A stretch of DNA of 8,819 nt from Betaproteobacteria bacterium. GTDB taxonomy: Bacteria; Pseudomonadota; Gammaproteobacteria; Burkholderiales; Burkholderiaceae_C. Positions 1 to 6,106 of this stretch are shown piece by piece. Under the pieces are notes generated by a model. That model was not told where the DNA came from and made no database searches. It saw only the letters and a list, made by a program, of their open reading frames with translations. Position numbers and translations under genes: made by a program. How positions within the stretch are numbered: the first letter of the stretch is position 1; each line of letters starts with the position of its first letter. The stretch lies in contig RFSP01000066.1 of assembly GCA_009923895.1 (NCBI GenBank), forward strand, positions 1-8,819. The letters run 5' to 3'.

Positions 1-1
1 C

Positions 2-1231
2 CTTTTCGGCACCACCCCGGTCACCACACGCCGTGGAGTCACCTCCGCTCTGTGGACCGGCCTCCTCACTGGTGCATGCCTGCTTTCAGCCACCGGCGCT
101 GCCTGGGCCCAATCCAAGGGTGAAATCCGCATCGCCCACATCCGCAGCATCACCGGCCCGCTGGAGGCCTATGGCAAGCAGACCTCCGTGGGCTTTTTGA
201 TGGGCTTGGACTACGCCACCGGCGGCACCATGACCGTGGCCGGCAAGAAGTTGGTGGTGATTGAAAAGGACGACCAGGGCAAGCCCGATGTGGGCAAGAA
301 CCTGTTGGCCCAGGCTTATGGTGACGAGAAAGCCGACATCGCTGTCGGTCCCACCTCGAGTGGCGTGGCGCTGGCCATGCTGCCGGTGGCGGAGGAATAC
401 AAAAAGATTCTCTTGGTGGAGCCCGCTGTGGCCGATTCCATCACGGGAGAAAAGTGGAACAAATACATCTTCCGCACCGGCCGCAACTCCAGCCAAGACG
501 CCATCAGCAATGCGGTGGCGCTGGACAAGCCGGGCATCCACATCGCCACGCTGGCGCAGGACTACGCCTTTGGTCGCGACGGCGTCAAAGCCTTCAAAGA
601 GTCCATCAAGAAGGCCAAACTCGTGCATGAAGAGTACCTGCCGGCCAATACCACCGACTTCACCGCGGGTGCCCAACGCCTCATCGACAAGCTCAAGGAC
701 CTGCCCGGACGCAAGGTCATTTGGATCATCTGGGCGGGTGCGGGCAACCCCTTCAAGATTGCCGACCTGGACCTCAAGCGCTATGGCATCGAGATCGCCA
801 CGGGCGGCAACATCCTGCCCGCCATGACGGCCTACAAGCAGTTTCCGGGCATGGAAGGCGCCACGTATTACTACTTCGGCATGCCCAAGAACCCGGTCAA
901 CGAGTGGCTCGTGGCCAACCATTACACCAAGTTCAAGAGCCCGCCCGATTTCTTCACGGCCGGTGGCATGACGGCGGGCATCGCCGTGGTCGAAGCCCTC
1001 AAGAAGACGCAAGGCGATGCCAGCGCCAACAAGCTCATCGCGGCCATGGAGGGCATGACCTTCGCATCACCCAAGGGCCCCATGACCTTCCGCAAAGAAG
1101 ACCATCAAGCCTTGCAGAGCATGTACCACTTCCGCATCAAGGTCGACCCGGCGTTTGCCTGGGGCGTGCCCGAGCTCGTGCGCGAAATCAAAGCCTCTGA
1201 AATGGACGTGCCCATCCGCAACAAGCGTTGA
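2..1231 (+). CDS. Periplasmic solute-binding protein of a HAAT-type ABC importer (5'-partial)
   Basis: This is the periplasmic receptor that would capture a solute and deliver it to the LivHMGF-type transporter encoded directly downstream. The frame is open from the first bases with no start codon before the signal peptide, so the true start lies upstream of the window; 409 residues are visible. They open with an export signal: arginines near residues 10-11, a hydrophobic stretch (about 16-34), and an AWA-Q cleavage site near residue 36. The mature part has the type I periplasmic-binding fold pattern of the LivJ/LivK group (Peripla_BP_6-like): an ITGPLEAYGKQ segment, VGPTSSG near residues 115-121, and EPAVADSITG near 140-149. 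The TGA stop is followed by livG after 21 bases. Family assignment is firm. The ligand is unknown: relatives bind branched-chain amino acids, amides, urea or aromatic acids. Confidence 0.9.
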   Translation, partial: LFGTTPVTTRRGVTSALWTGLLTGACLLSATGAAWAQSKGEIRIAHIRSITGPLEAYGKQTSVGFLMGLDYATGGTMTVAGKKLVVIEKDDQGKPDVGKNLLAQAYGDEKADIAVGPTSSGVALAMLPVAEEYKKILLVEPAVADSITGEKWNKYIFRTGRNSSQDAISNAVALDKPGIHIATLAQDYAFGRDGVKAFKESIKKAKLVHEEYLPANTTDFTAGAQRLIDKLKDLPGRKVIWIIWAGAGNPFKIADLDLKRYGIEIATGGNILPAMTAYKQFPGMEGATYYYFGMPKNPVNEWLVANHYTKFKSPPDFFTAGGMTAGIAVVEALKKTQGDASANKLIAAMEGMTFASPKGPMTFRKEDHQALQSMYHFRIKVDPAFAWGVPELVREIKASEMDVPIRNKR

Positions 1232-1252
1232 CCTTGCGCGCTCCATTTCGCG

Positions 1253-1996
1253 TTGCTCGAGACCCAAGACCTCACCATCCGGTTCGGCGGCCATGTGGCC
1301 GTCGACCGGGTCTCGTGCCGGTTTGAAGCGGGCACGCTGACGGCCATCGTCGGCCCCAATGGTGCCGGCAAGACCACCTACTTCAATCTCATCTCGGGTC
1401 AGTTGCCCGCCAGTGCCGGGCGGGTGCTGTTGCAGGGCGAGGATTTGAGTGCGCTCAGCGCCCCCTTGCGCACGCGCAGGGGCTTGGGTCGGGCTTTTCA
1501 GCTCACCCAACTCTTCGCCAACCTGCCAGTGGCCGAGAACGTGCGCCTGGCCGTGCAGGCCCGGAACGGCGGTGGCTTGAACCTGTGGTCGCTGTGGCGT
1601 GACCGCAAGGCCTGGATTGAAGAAGCCGACCAACTGCTGGCCGATGTGCGCTTGCTGGACAAGCGGCACCACTTGGCAGCGGCGCTGCCCCATGGCGACC
1701 AGCGCAAGTTGGAGGTGGCCTTGTTGATGGCCCTGGAGCCCAAGGTCTACATGTTTGACGAGCCGACGGCGGGCATGAGCGTGGACGAAGTGCCCGTGGT
1801 GCTGGACCTCATTCGCAAGCTCAAGGCCCGTCGCGATTGCGCCATCTTGCTGGTCGAGCACAAGATGGACGTGGTGCGCGAATTGGCCGACCGCATCGTG
1901 GTCTTGCACAACGGGCAGTGCGTGGCCGACGGCGACCCCGCCACTGTCATTGCCTCGTCGGTGGTGCAAAGTGCCTACCTGGGGGTGGCACCATGA
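1253..1996 (+). CDS. livG: LivG-type ABC transporter ATP-binding protein
   Basis: This is one of the two cytoplasmic ATPases that power the HAAT importer. The 247-residue product has every nucleotide-binding motif in order: Walker A GPNGAGKT (34-41), Q-loop glutamine 83 in GRAFQLTQLF, signature LPHGDQ (145-150), Walker B YMFDEP (166-171), D-loop AGMS, and H-loop histidine 203 in LLVEHK. The Pro in place of the signature Ser is common in LivG proteins. MFDEPTAGMSVDE is typical of one LivG subgroup. The only plausible start is TTG at 1253: the frame is the same as the upstream gene, and no ATG or GTG lies between that gene's stop and the first beta strand. No clear Shine-Dalgarno sequence precedes it, so translation may be coupled to the upstream gene. 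The 3' end overlaps livF by ATGA. The family is certain, the exact start less so. Confidence 0.93.
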   Translation: MLETQDLTIRFGGHVAVDRVSCRFEAGTLTAIVGPNGAGKTTYFNLISGQLPASAGRVLLQGEDLSALSAPLRTRRGLGRAFQLTQLFANLPVAENVRLAVQARNGGGLNLWSLWRDRKAWIEEADQLLADVRLLDKRHHLAAALPHGDQRKLEVALLMALEPKVYMFDEPTAGMSVDEVPVVLDLIRKLKARRDCAILLVEHKMDVVRELADRIVVLHNGQCVADGDPATVIASSVVQSAYLGVAP

Positions 1997-2754
1997 CGGC
2001 CCAGACCCCCTTGCCGCCCGTGCCACCTTTGCTGGAGCTTCAAGGTGTGCACACGCACATCGGCCAGTACCACATCTTGCATGGCGTGGACCTGCAAGTG
2101 CCCCGGGGCCAAGTGACGGTCTTGCTGGGGCGCAATGGCGCGGGCAAGACCACCACCTTGCGCACGGTCATGGGCTTGTGGCGGGCCAGTGCGGGGCAGG
2201 TGATGCTTCAGGGGCAACGCATCGACGGCTGGCCCACCCCACACATTGCGGCCTCAGGGGTGGCGTATGTGCCTGAGAGCATGGGCATCTTCAGTGACTT
2301 GACGGTCGAAGAGAACATGGTGCTGGCAGCCCGTGGGGCGCGCACCGCCGGTCAGCTCAGCCGCGACCGTCTGGAGTGGATCTACAGCCTGTTTCCGGCG
2401 CTCAAGACTTTTTGGCTGCACCCCGCCGGCAAGCTCTCGGGTGGACAAAAGCAGATGCTGTCCATGGCGCGCGCCATGATCGAGCCGCGCGAATTGCTGC
2501 TCATTGACGAACCCAGCAAAGGCCTGGCGCCATCGATCATTCAGAACCTGGTCGCGGCGCTGCGTGAGCTCAAGGCCCAAGGCGCTACCGTGTTGCTCGT
2601 GGAGCAGAACTTCATGATGGCCCGCGCGGTGGGTGATGCGGTGGCGGTCATGGACAACGGCCGCATCGTTCACCGCGGATCCATGGCGGCCTTGGCCGAC
2701 GACGAGTCTTTGCAACAGCAACTGCTGGGCTTGTCCTTGGGGGCGCACCAATGA
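1993..2754 (+). CDS. livF: LivF-type ABC transporter ATP-binding protein
   Basis: This is the second ATPase of the importer, expected to pair with LivG on the cytoplasmic face of LivH/LivM. The 253-residue product shows Walker A GRNGAGKT (46-53), a YVPESMGIF segment in the Q-loop region with Glu95 (LivF proteins usually have VPE or VPQ here), a canonical signature LSGGQ (148-152), Walker B LLLIDEP (168-174), and LLVEQN with Gln205 at the H-loop position, which is normal for LivF. The ATG at 1993 overlaps the livG stop as ATGA and is preceded by GGGGGTGG, a reasonable ribosome-binding site. The frame stays open upstream inside livG, but residues encoded there have no ABC similarity. The N-terminus (residues 2-13) is proline-rich and slightly longer than usual for LivF. 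The stop overlaps the livH start in the same way, so the genes are surely co-translated. Confidence 0.94.
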   Translation: MTAQTPLPPVPPLLELQGVHTHIGQYHILHGVDLQVPRGQVTVLLGRNGAGKTTTLRTVMGLWRASAGQVMLQGQRIDGWPTPHIAASGVAYVPESMGIFSDLTVEENMVLAARGARTAGQLSRDRLEWIYSLFPALKTFWLHPAGKLSGGQKQMLSMARAMIEPRELLLIDEPSKGLAPSIIQNLVAALRELKAQGATVLLVEQNFMMARAVGDAVAVMDNGRIVHRGSMAALADDESLQQQLLGLSLGAHQ

Positions 2755-3797
2755 GTCATTCATCGAGCACTTCCGTGAGCACAGCAATGAGCAGCGCCGC
2801 TGACCTGCAGCGCCACCGCTTTGACGCACGGCCGTTGTGGTTGGTGCTGGCTTTGATGCTGTTGGCCGCGCCCCTTGTGGGCAGCCTGTCGACCTGGGCC
2901 ACTTTGACGGTGGCTGGCTTGGCCATGGGCATGATTGTGTTCATCATCGCTTCGGGCCTCACGCTCGTCTTTGGTTTGATGGACGTGCTGAACTTTGGGC
3001 ATGGCGTGTTCATTGCGCTGGGCGCTTTTGTGGCCACCACGGTCATGGTCAGCCCCTGGGGCCTGGCCGACTGGGCCACCGCCGAAAGTTTGGGGCTCAA
3101 CCTGGCGGCCGTGGCCACGGCCATGGTGGCGGCCATGGTGGCGGCCACGTTGCTGGGCCTGGTGTTTGAGCGTCTCATCGTGCGGCCCGTATACGGCCAG
3201 CACTTGAAGCAAATCCTCATCACCATGGGCGGCATGATCGTGGGCGAAGAGCTCATCAAGGTGGTGTGGGGCCCCTTGCAGATTCCCTTGCCGCTGCCGC
3301 CTCAATTGCGGGGGGCCATTGTCTGGGGCGATGCGGCCCTGGAGAAATACCGGCTCCTGGCGGTGGCCGTGGGGCTGTTGGTGTTGGTGGCCTTGCTGCT
3401 CGTCCTCAACCGCACCAAGCTGGGCTTGCTCATTCGCGCGGGCGTGCAAGACCGCGAAATGGTGGAGGCGCTGGGCTATCGCATTCGGCGGCTCTTTGTG
3501 GGCGTGTTCATTGCGGGGTCGGCATTGGCAGGTCTGGGCGGCGTGCTGTGGGGGCTGTACCAGCAAAACGTGGTGCCGCAGATCGGTGGGCAGGTCAATG
3601 TGCTCATCTTCATTGTCATCATCATGGGAGGCCTGGGCTCAACGCTGGGCAGCCTGGTGGGTGCGGTGTTGGTGGGTCTCATGGCCAACTACACCGGATT
3701 CTTGGCGCCCAAGCTCGCTTTGTTTTCCAACATCGCCCTCATGGTGGCGGTGCTGTTGTGGCGGCCCCAGGGTCTGTACCCGGTGGCCAAACGTTGA
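2751..3797 (+). CDS. livH: LivH-type ABC transporter permease
   Basis: This is one of the two integral-membrane subunits that form the solute channel. The 348-residue product starts with a polar N-terminal tail (about 1-28) followed by many hydrophobic segments. Family landmarks are GLTLVFGLMDVLNFGHG (69-85); the ATPase-contacting loop GLLIRAGVQDREMVEALGYR (225-244), which corresponds to the EAA-like coupling helix; and IMGGLGSTLGSLVGA (291-305). The protein is longer than typical LivH (about 290-310) because of the N-terminal tail and a loop around residues 100-120. The ATG at 2751 overlaps the livF stop as ATGA. A methionine at residue 13 could also be a start, but the coupled ATG is preferred. 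Residues 125-132 contain a duplicated MVAA encoded by a 12-base tandem repeat. The function as a HAAT permease is firm; the substrate is not known. Confidence 0.92.
   Translation: MSHSSSTSVSTAMSSAADLQRHRFDARPLWLVLALMLLAAPLVGSLSTWATLTVAGLAMGMIVFIIASGLTLVFGLMDVLNFGHGVFIALGAFVATTVMVSPWGLADWATAESLGLNLAAVATAMVAAMVAATLLGLVFERLIVRPVYGQHLKQILITMGGMIVGEELIKVVWGPLQIPLPLPPQLRGAIVWGDAALEKYRLLAVAVGLLVLVALLLVLNRTKLGLLIRAGVQDREMVEALGYRIRRLFVGVFIAGSALAGLGGVLWGLYQQNVVPQIGGQVNVLIFIVIIMGGLGSTLGSLVGAVLVGLMANYTGFLAPKLALFSNIALMVAVLLWRPQGLYPVAKR
3123..3146 (+). repeat. 12-base in-frame tandem duplication inside livH
   Basis: The unit ATGGTGGCGGCC occurs twice in direct succession and encodes MVAAMVAA in a hydrophobic helix. 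A 7-base inverted repeat (CGTGGCC at 3110-3116 and GGCCACG at 3143-3149) flanks most of it. The unit length keeps the reading frame. It may be a slippage product or simply chance in GC-rich, alanine- and valine-rich membrane coding sequence. Confidence 0.6.
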
Positions 3798-3832
3798 GCG
3801 CCTTAGCGCACGCAAGTCCCTTCGCAAACACC

Positions 3833-4900
3833 ATGTTCAAACGATTGCTGTCTCACGATCTGCCTGGCCACCGAGGCCTCACCTGGGTGCTGGTGGCCAT
3901 CTTGGTGGGCTTGGCGCTGGCGCCGTGGCTGTTTCCGGGCAGCAAGGCCTTGGGGGTGGCGGCCAAGGCTTTGGTCTTCATCTTGTTGGTGGCCAGCTAC
4001 GACCTGCTGCTGGGCTACACCGGCATCGTCAGCTTTGCGCACACCATGTTCTTTGGCATCGGCGCTTATGGTGTGGCGGTGGCCAGTGCGCACCTGGGTG
4101 AAGGGGCCGTCTCGGTCGGTCTGGGGGTGTTGGCCGCACTCGCGCTGTCGCTGGTGCTGTCTTTGGTGATTGGCCTGTTCTCGCTGCGCGTCAAAGCCAT
4201 CTTCTACGCCATGATCACCTTGGCGGTGGCCTCGGGGTTTCAAACGCTCGCTTCGCAGCTCAGTGACCTCACGGGGGGTGAAGACGGCCTCACCTTTCGC
4301 AACCCGGCCTGGCTGCAGCCCTCGTTTGAGCCTTTTGATGCGCCGGTGTGGGGGCTGATGCTCGATGGCCGCTTGCTGACCTACGGGTTGATCTTTGCCG
4401 TGGTGGTGGTGCTGTTCTTGGCGCTGCTGCGCATCGTCAACTCGCCATTTGGCAGCGTGCTGCAAGCCATTCGAGAAAACGACTTCCGGGCCGAGGCCAT
4501 TGGCTACCGCACCGTGGTCTACCGCACACTGTCTAACGTGCTGTCGGCCTTGTTTGCCACCGTGGCGGGTGCCTTGCTGGCGCTGTGGCTGCGCTACACC
4601 GGCCCGGACACCACCTTGAGCTTTGAGATCATGCTCGATATCTTGCTCATCGTGGTCATCGGCGGCATGGGCACGATGTATGGCGCGGTGGTGGGCAGCG
4701 TGCTGTTTGTGCTGGCCCAAAATTACCTGCAAGACTTGCTCAAAGCCGCTGGCGCTTGGGTGCAAGGGGTGCCGGTGTTGGAGTCGGTTCTCACGCCAGA
4801 CCGTTGGCTGCTCTGGCTGGGGCTGCTGTTCATTCTTTGCGTCTATTACTTTCCCACGGGGGTGGTGGGCAAGTTGCGGGCTTTGGCAGCTCAGCGCTGA
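3833..4900 (+). CDS. livM: LivM-type ABC transporter permease
   Basis: This is the second channel-forming subunit, partner of LivH. The 355-residue product has several hydrophobic helices and the LivM landmarks: SYDLLLGYTGIVSFAHTMFF (55-74), the coupling loop SPFGSVLQAIRENDFRAEAI (204-223), and VIGGMGTMYGAVVGS (275-289). A polar extracytoplasmic section with TGGEDGLT (147-154) is typical of the family. The ATG at 3833 lies 35 bases after the livH stop, unlike the overlapping junctions upstream, and has no evident ribosome-binding site. An in-frame TTG at 3794 overlaps the livH stop as TTGA and follows GGTGG at a good distance; it would add 13 residues (MSALAHASPFANT). I keep the ATG because the family usually begins near the first helix, but the longer form is possible. 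The gene ends the operon and converges on the minus-strand Bug gene. Confidence 0.92.
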   Translation: MFKRLLSHDLPGHRGLTWVLVAILVGLALAPWLFPGSKALGVAAKALVFILLVASYDLLLGYTGIVSFAHTMFFGIGAYGVAVASAHLGEGAVSVGLGVLAALALSLVLSLVIGLFSLRVKAIFYAMITLAVASGFQTLASQLSDLTGGEDGLTFRNPAWLQPSFEPFDAPVWGLMLDGRLLTYGLIFAVVVVLFLALLRIVNSPFGSVLQAIRENDFRAEAIGYRTVVYRTLSNVLSALFATVAGALLALWLRYTGPDTTLSFEIMLDILLIVVIGGMGTMYGAVVGSVLFVLAQNYLQDLLKAAGAWVQGVPVLESVLTPDRWLLWLGLLFILCVYYFPTGVVGKLRALAAQR

Positions 4901-4928
4901 CTCGCCGCGAGGCAGCGGCCCGACTTTT
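4895..4928 (+). terminator. Candidate intrinsic terminator after livM
   Basis: A hairpin overlaps the livM stop codon. Arm CGCTG-A-CTCG (4895-4904) pairs with CGAG-G-CAGCG (4908-4917) around a CCG loop, giving nine base pairs with one A/G mismatch. A TTTT run follows at 4925-4928, seven bases after the stem. The T run is short and displaced, so the terminator is only moderately convincing. Its position in the 43-base gap between convergent genes supports the reading. No equivalent T run serves the minus strand. Confidence 0.45.
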
Positions 4929-4943
4929 CCACCAGATGGCGTC

Positions 4944-5951
4944 TCACTCGGGCACGATTTGCGCGGCTCGTATCACGGCACCCCAGCGTTGGGTCTCACG
5001 CTTGAGCAAGGCTTGGGTCTCGTCGGGGGTACTGCCTTGCGCGCGCACACCCAGGCGTTGCAGGGCGCTGATCACTGCAGGTGCTCCCAAGGCCTGGCGC
5101 GCTGCCCGATGCAGGGTGGTCAGCACCTCAGGGGGCGTTGCCGCAGGGGCGGCCAAGGCATTCCAGCTGGACACCTGGTAGCCCGGCACGCCAGCCTGCT
5201 GTACCGTGGGCACCTGAGGCAGGGCCGGGTTGCGCTGGTCGGATGACACGGCCAACGCGCGCAAGGTGCCGGATTGCACTTGCGAGATCCAAGGCCCCAA
5301 GATCTCCACGGCCAAATCGATGTCCCCGGCACGCAAAGCGCTCAGCACGGCCGGTGTGCCTTTAAAGGGCACCACCAAGGCCTCAATGCCGGCCACGCTC
5401 TCAAACCATTTGGCCGCCAGGTGTTGCGTGCTGCCGGGCGTGATGGTGCCAATGGTCAACCCCCCTGGCCTTGCACGAGCCTGGGCCACCACGTCAGCCA
5501 GGCTGGCATGGCGTGAGCCCTGCGCCACAAAGAACCCCAGATCAAAGTGGCCCAGGGTGGTGATGGGGGCCAAATCCTTTTGCAGGTCATAGGGCAGTTT
5601 CTTGAAGAGCCCCACACTCACGGCGTGGCCGTTGCTCAGCAGCAGCAGGGTGTGGCCGTCGGGTCGCGCATTCACCACCGCCTGTGTGGCCACCAGGCTG
5701 CCGGCGCCAGGCCGGTTGTCCACGATCATGGTCTGGCCCAAGCGGTGGCCCATCTCCTCGGCCACGGCCCTTGCCACCAGGTCGGCAATGCCGCCCGGTG
5801 CGAACGGCACCACCAGCGTGAGCGGGCGCGTTGGAAAAGACCCCCCCACCGAAGCGGCTTGCCCGTGTGTCCACCATGGCCCCAGCGCCCAGGCAGAGGC
5901 GGCGCCCAGCAGCTGCCGGCGCCCGGGTAACCGAAGGGCCTCGAACGTCAT
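4944..5951 (-). CDS. Bug/TctC-family periplasmic solute receptor (tripartite tricarboxylate transporter-type)
   Basis: This is a periplasmic binding protein of the Bug (TctC-like) family, which usually binds carboxylates and similar small acids. The 335-residue product begins with a signal containing twin arginines (PGRRQLLGA, residues 9-17), so Tat export is conceivable. Family motifs are VVPFAPGGIADLVAR (47-61), the ligand-binding element DNRPGAG (78-84), LPYDLQKDLAPITTLG in the middle, and a C-terminal KRETQRWGAVIRAA. The frame is open further upstream to 6083, but those residues are not signal-like; the ATG at 5951 directly precedes the export signal and has TAAGG eight bases upstream (5960-5964, complement strand). 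No TctA/TctB membrane genes are present, so it is an orphan receptor, as is common in Burkholderiales. It is divergent from, and paralogous to, the Bug gene at 6107. Ligand unknown. Confidence 0.92.
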   Translation of the reverse strand: MTFEALRLPGRRQLLGAASAWALGPWWTHGQAASVGGSFPTRPLTLVVPFAPGGIADLVARAVAEEMGHRLGQTMIVDNRPGAGSLVATQAVVNARPDGHTLLLLSNGHAVSVGLFKKLPYDLQKDLAPITTLGHFDLGFFVAQGSRHASLADVVAQARARPGGLTIGTITPGSTQHLAAKWFESVAGIEALVVPFKGTPAVLSALRAGDIDLAVEILGPWISQVQSGTLRALAVSSDQRNPALPQVPTVQQAGVPGYQVSSWNALAAPAATPPEVLTTLHRAARQALGAPAVISALQRLGVRAQGSTPDETQALLKRETQRWGAVIRAAQIVPE

Positions 5952-6028
5952 GCCCCGAACCTTAACGCAACACAACGCCGCAAGGCGCGACCTTTGCGTC
6001 CACCCCGTCCGAGGCCACCGGTGTAATC

Positions 6029-6054
6029 CGCATGTCCAGACGCCATCACATGCG
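6029..6054. promoter_or_regulatory. Candidate operator: 7-base inverted repeat between divergent Bug genes
   Basis: CGCATGT (6029-6035) and ACATGCG (6048-6054) are perfect inverted copies separated by 12 bases, with centres about 19 bases apart, close to two helical turns. The repeat sits in the 155-base region between two divergently transcribed receptor genes and overlaps the weak candidate promoter for the plus-strand gene. This geometry suits a dimeric regulator, but no regulator gene is in the window and chance cannot be excluded. A separate 8-base palindrome CACCGGTG lies just upstream at 6016-6023. Confidence 0.35.
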
Positions 6055-6061
6055 CTAGATT
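6033..6061 (+). promoter_or_regulatory. Weak candidate sigma-70 promoter for the plus-strand Bug-hydrolase pair
   Basis: TGTCCA (6033-6038, three of six matches to the -35 consensus) and TAGATT (6056-6061, four of six to the -10 consensus) are separated by 17 bases and lie about 45 bases upstream of the TTG start at 6107. The spacing is ideal but the match is weak. I found no comparable candidate for the minus-strand gene. Confidence 0.25.
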
Positions 6062-6095
6062 CGATGCCTTCGCACCGGGTCATCGGTGAACCACC

Positions 6096-6100
6096 AGGAG
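6096..6100 (+). promoter_or_regulatory. Ribosome-binding site AGGAG that decides a TTG start
   Basis: A strong AGGAG lies six bases before TTG at 6107. It falls inside the longer frame that could begin at GTG 6086, and that GTG has no comparable site. The TTG start also puts the NRRQL arginines at the very N-terminus, as usual for Bug proteins. Confidence 0.7.
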
Positions 6101-6106
6101 ACTTCC

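Noticed and set aside
86..1012. Long minus-strand open frame opposite the binding-protein gene
   Set aside because: It is antisense to a gene with clear protein homology; its translation has no recognisable motif and reflects the scarcity of stops in GC-rich DNA.
1685..1702. LivG signature LPHGDQ lacking the usual serine
   Set aside because: Pro or Ala at this place is common in LivG proteins, so it is not evidence for an inactive ATPase.
1067..2026. 319-residue minus-strand frame opposite livG
   Set aside because: It lies wholly opposite convincing ABC ATPase coding sequence and shows no family motif.
2605..2607. Gln205 in place of the H-loop histidine in LivF
   Set aside because: VEQN is the usual form in LivF-type ATPases.
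3803..4765. 320-residue minus-strand frame opposite livM
   Set aside because: Its translation is rich in His, Gln and Arg without domain structure, as expected from the complement of membrane-protein codons.
3266..4900. A 544-residue frame that would fuse extra sequence to LivM
   Set aside because: The upstream part overlaps livH in another frame and has no membrane or family features; it is an open-frame accident.
5952..6083. N-terminal extension of the minus-strand Bug frame
   Set aside because: The extra 44 residues are not signal-like and would place the export signal internally; the ATG at 5951 has a ribosome-binding site.
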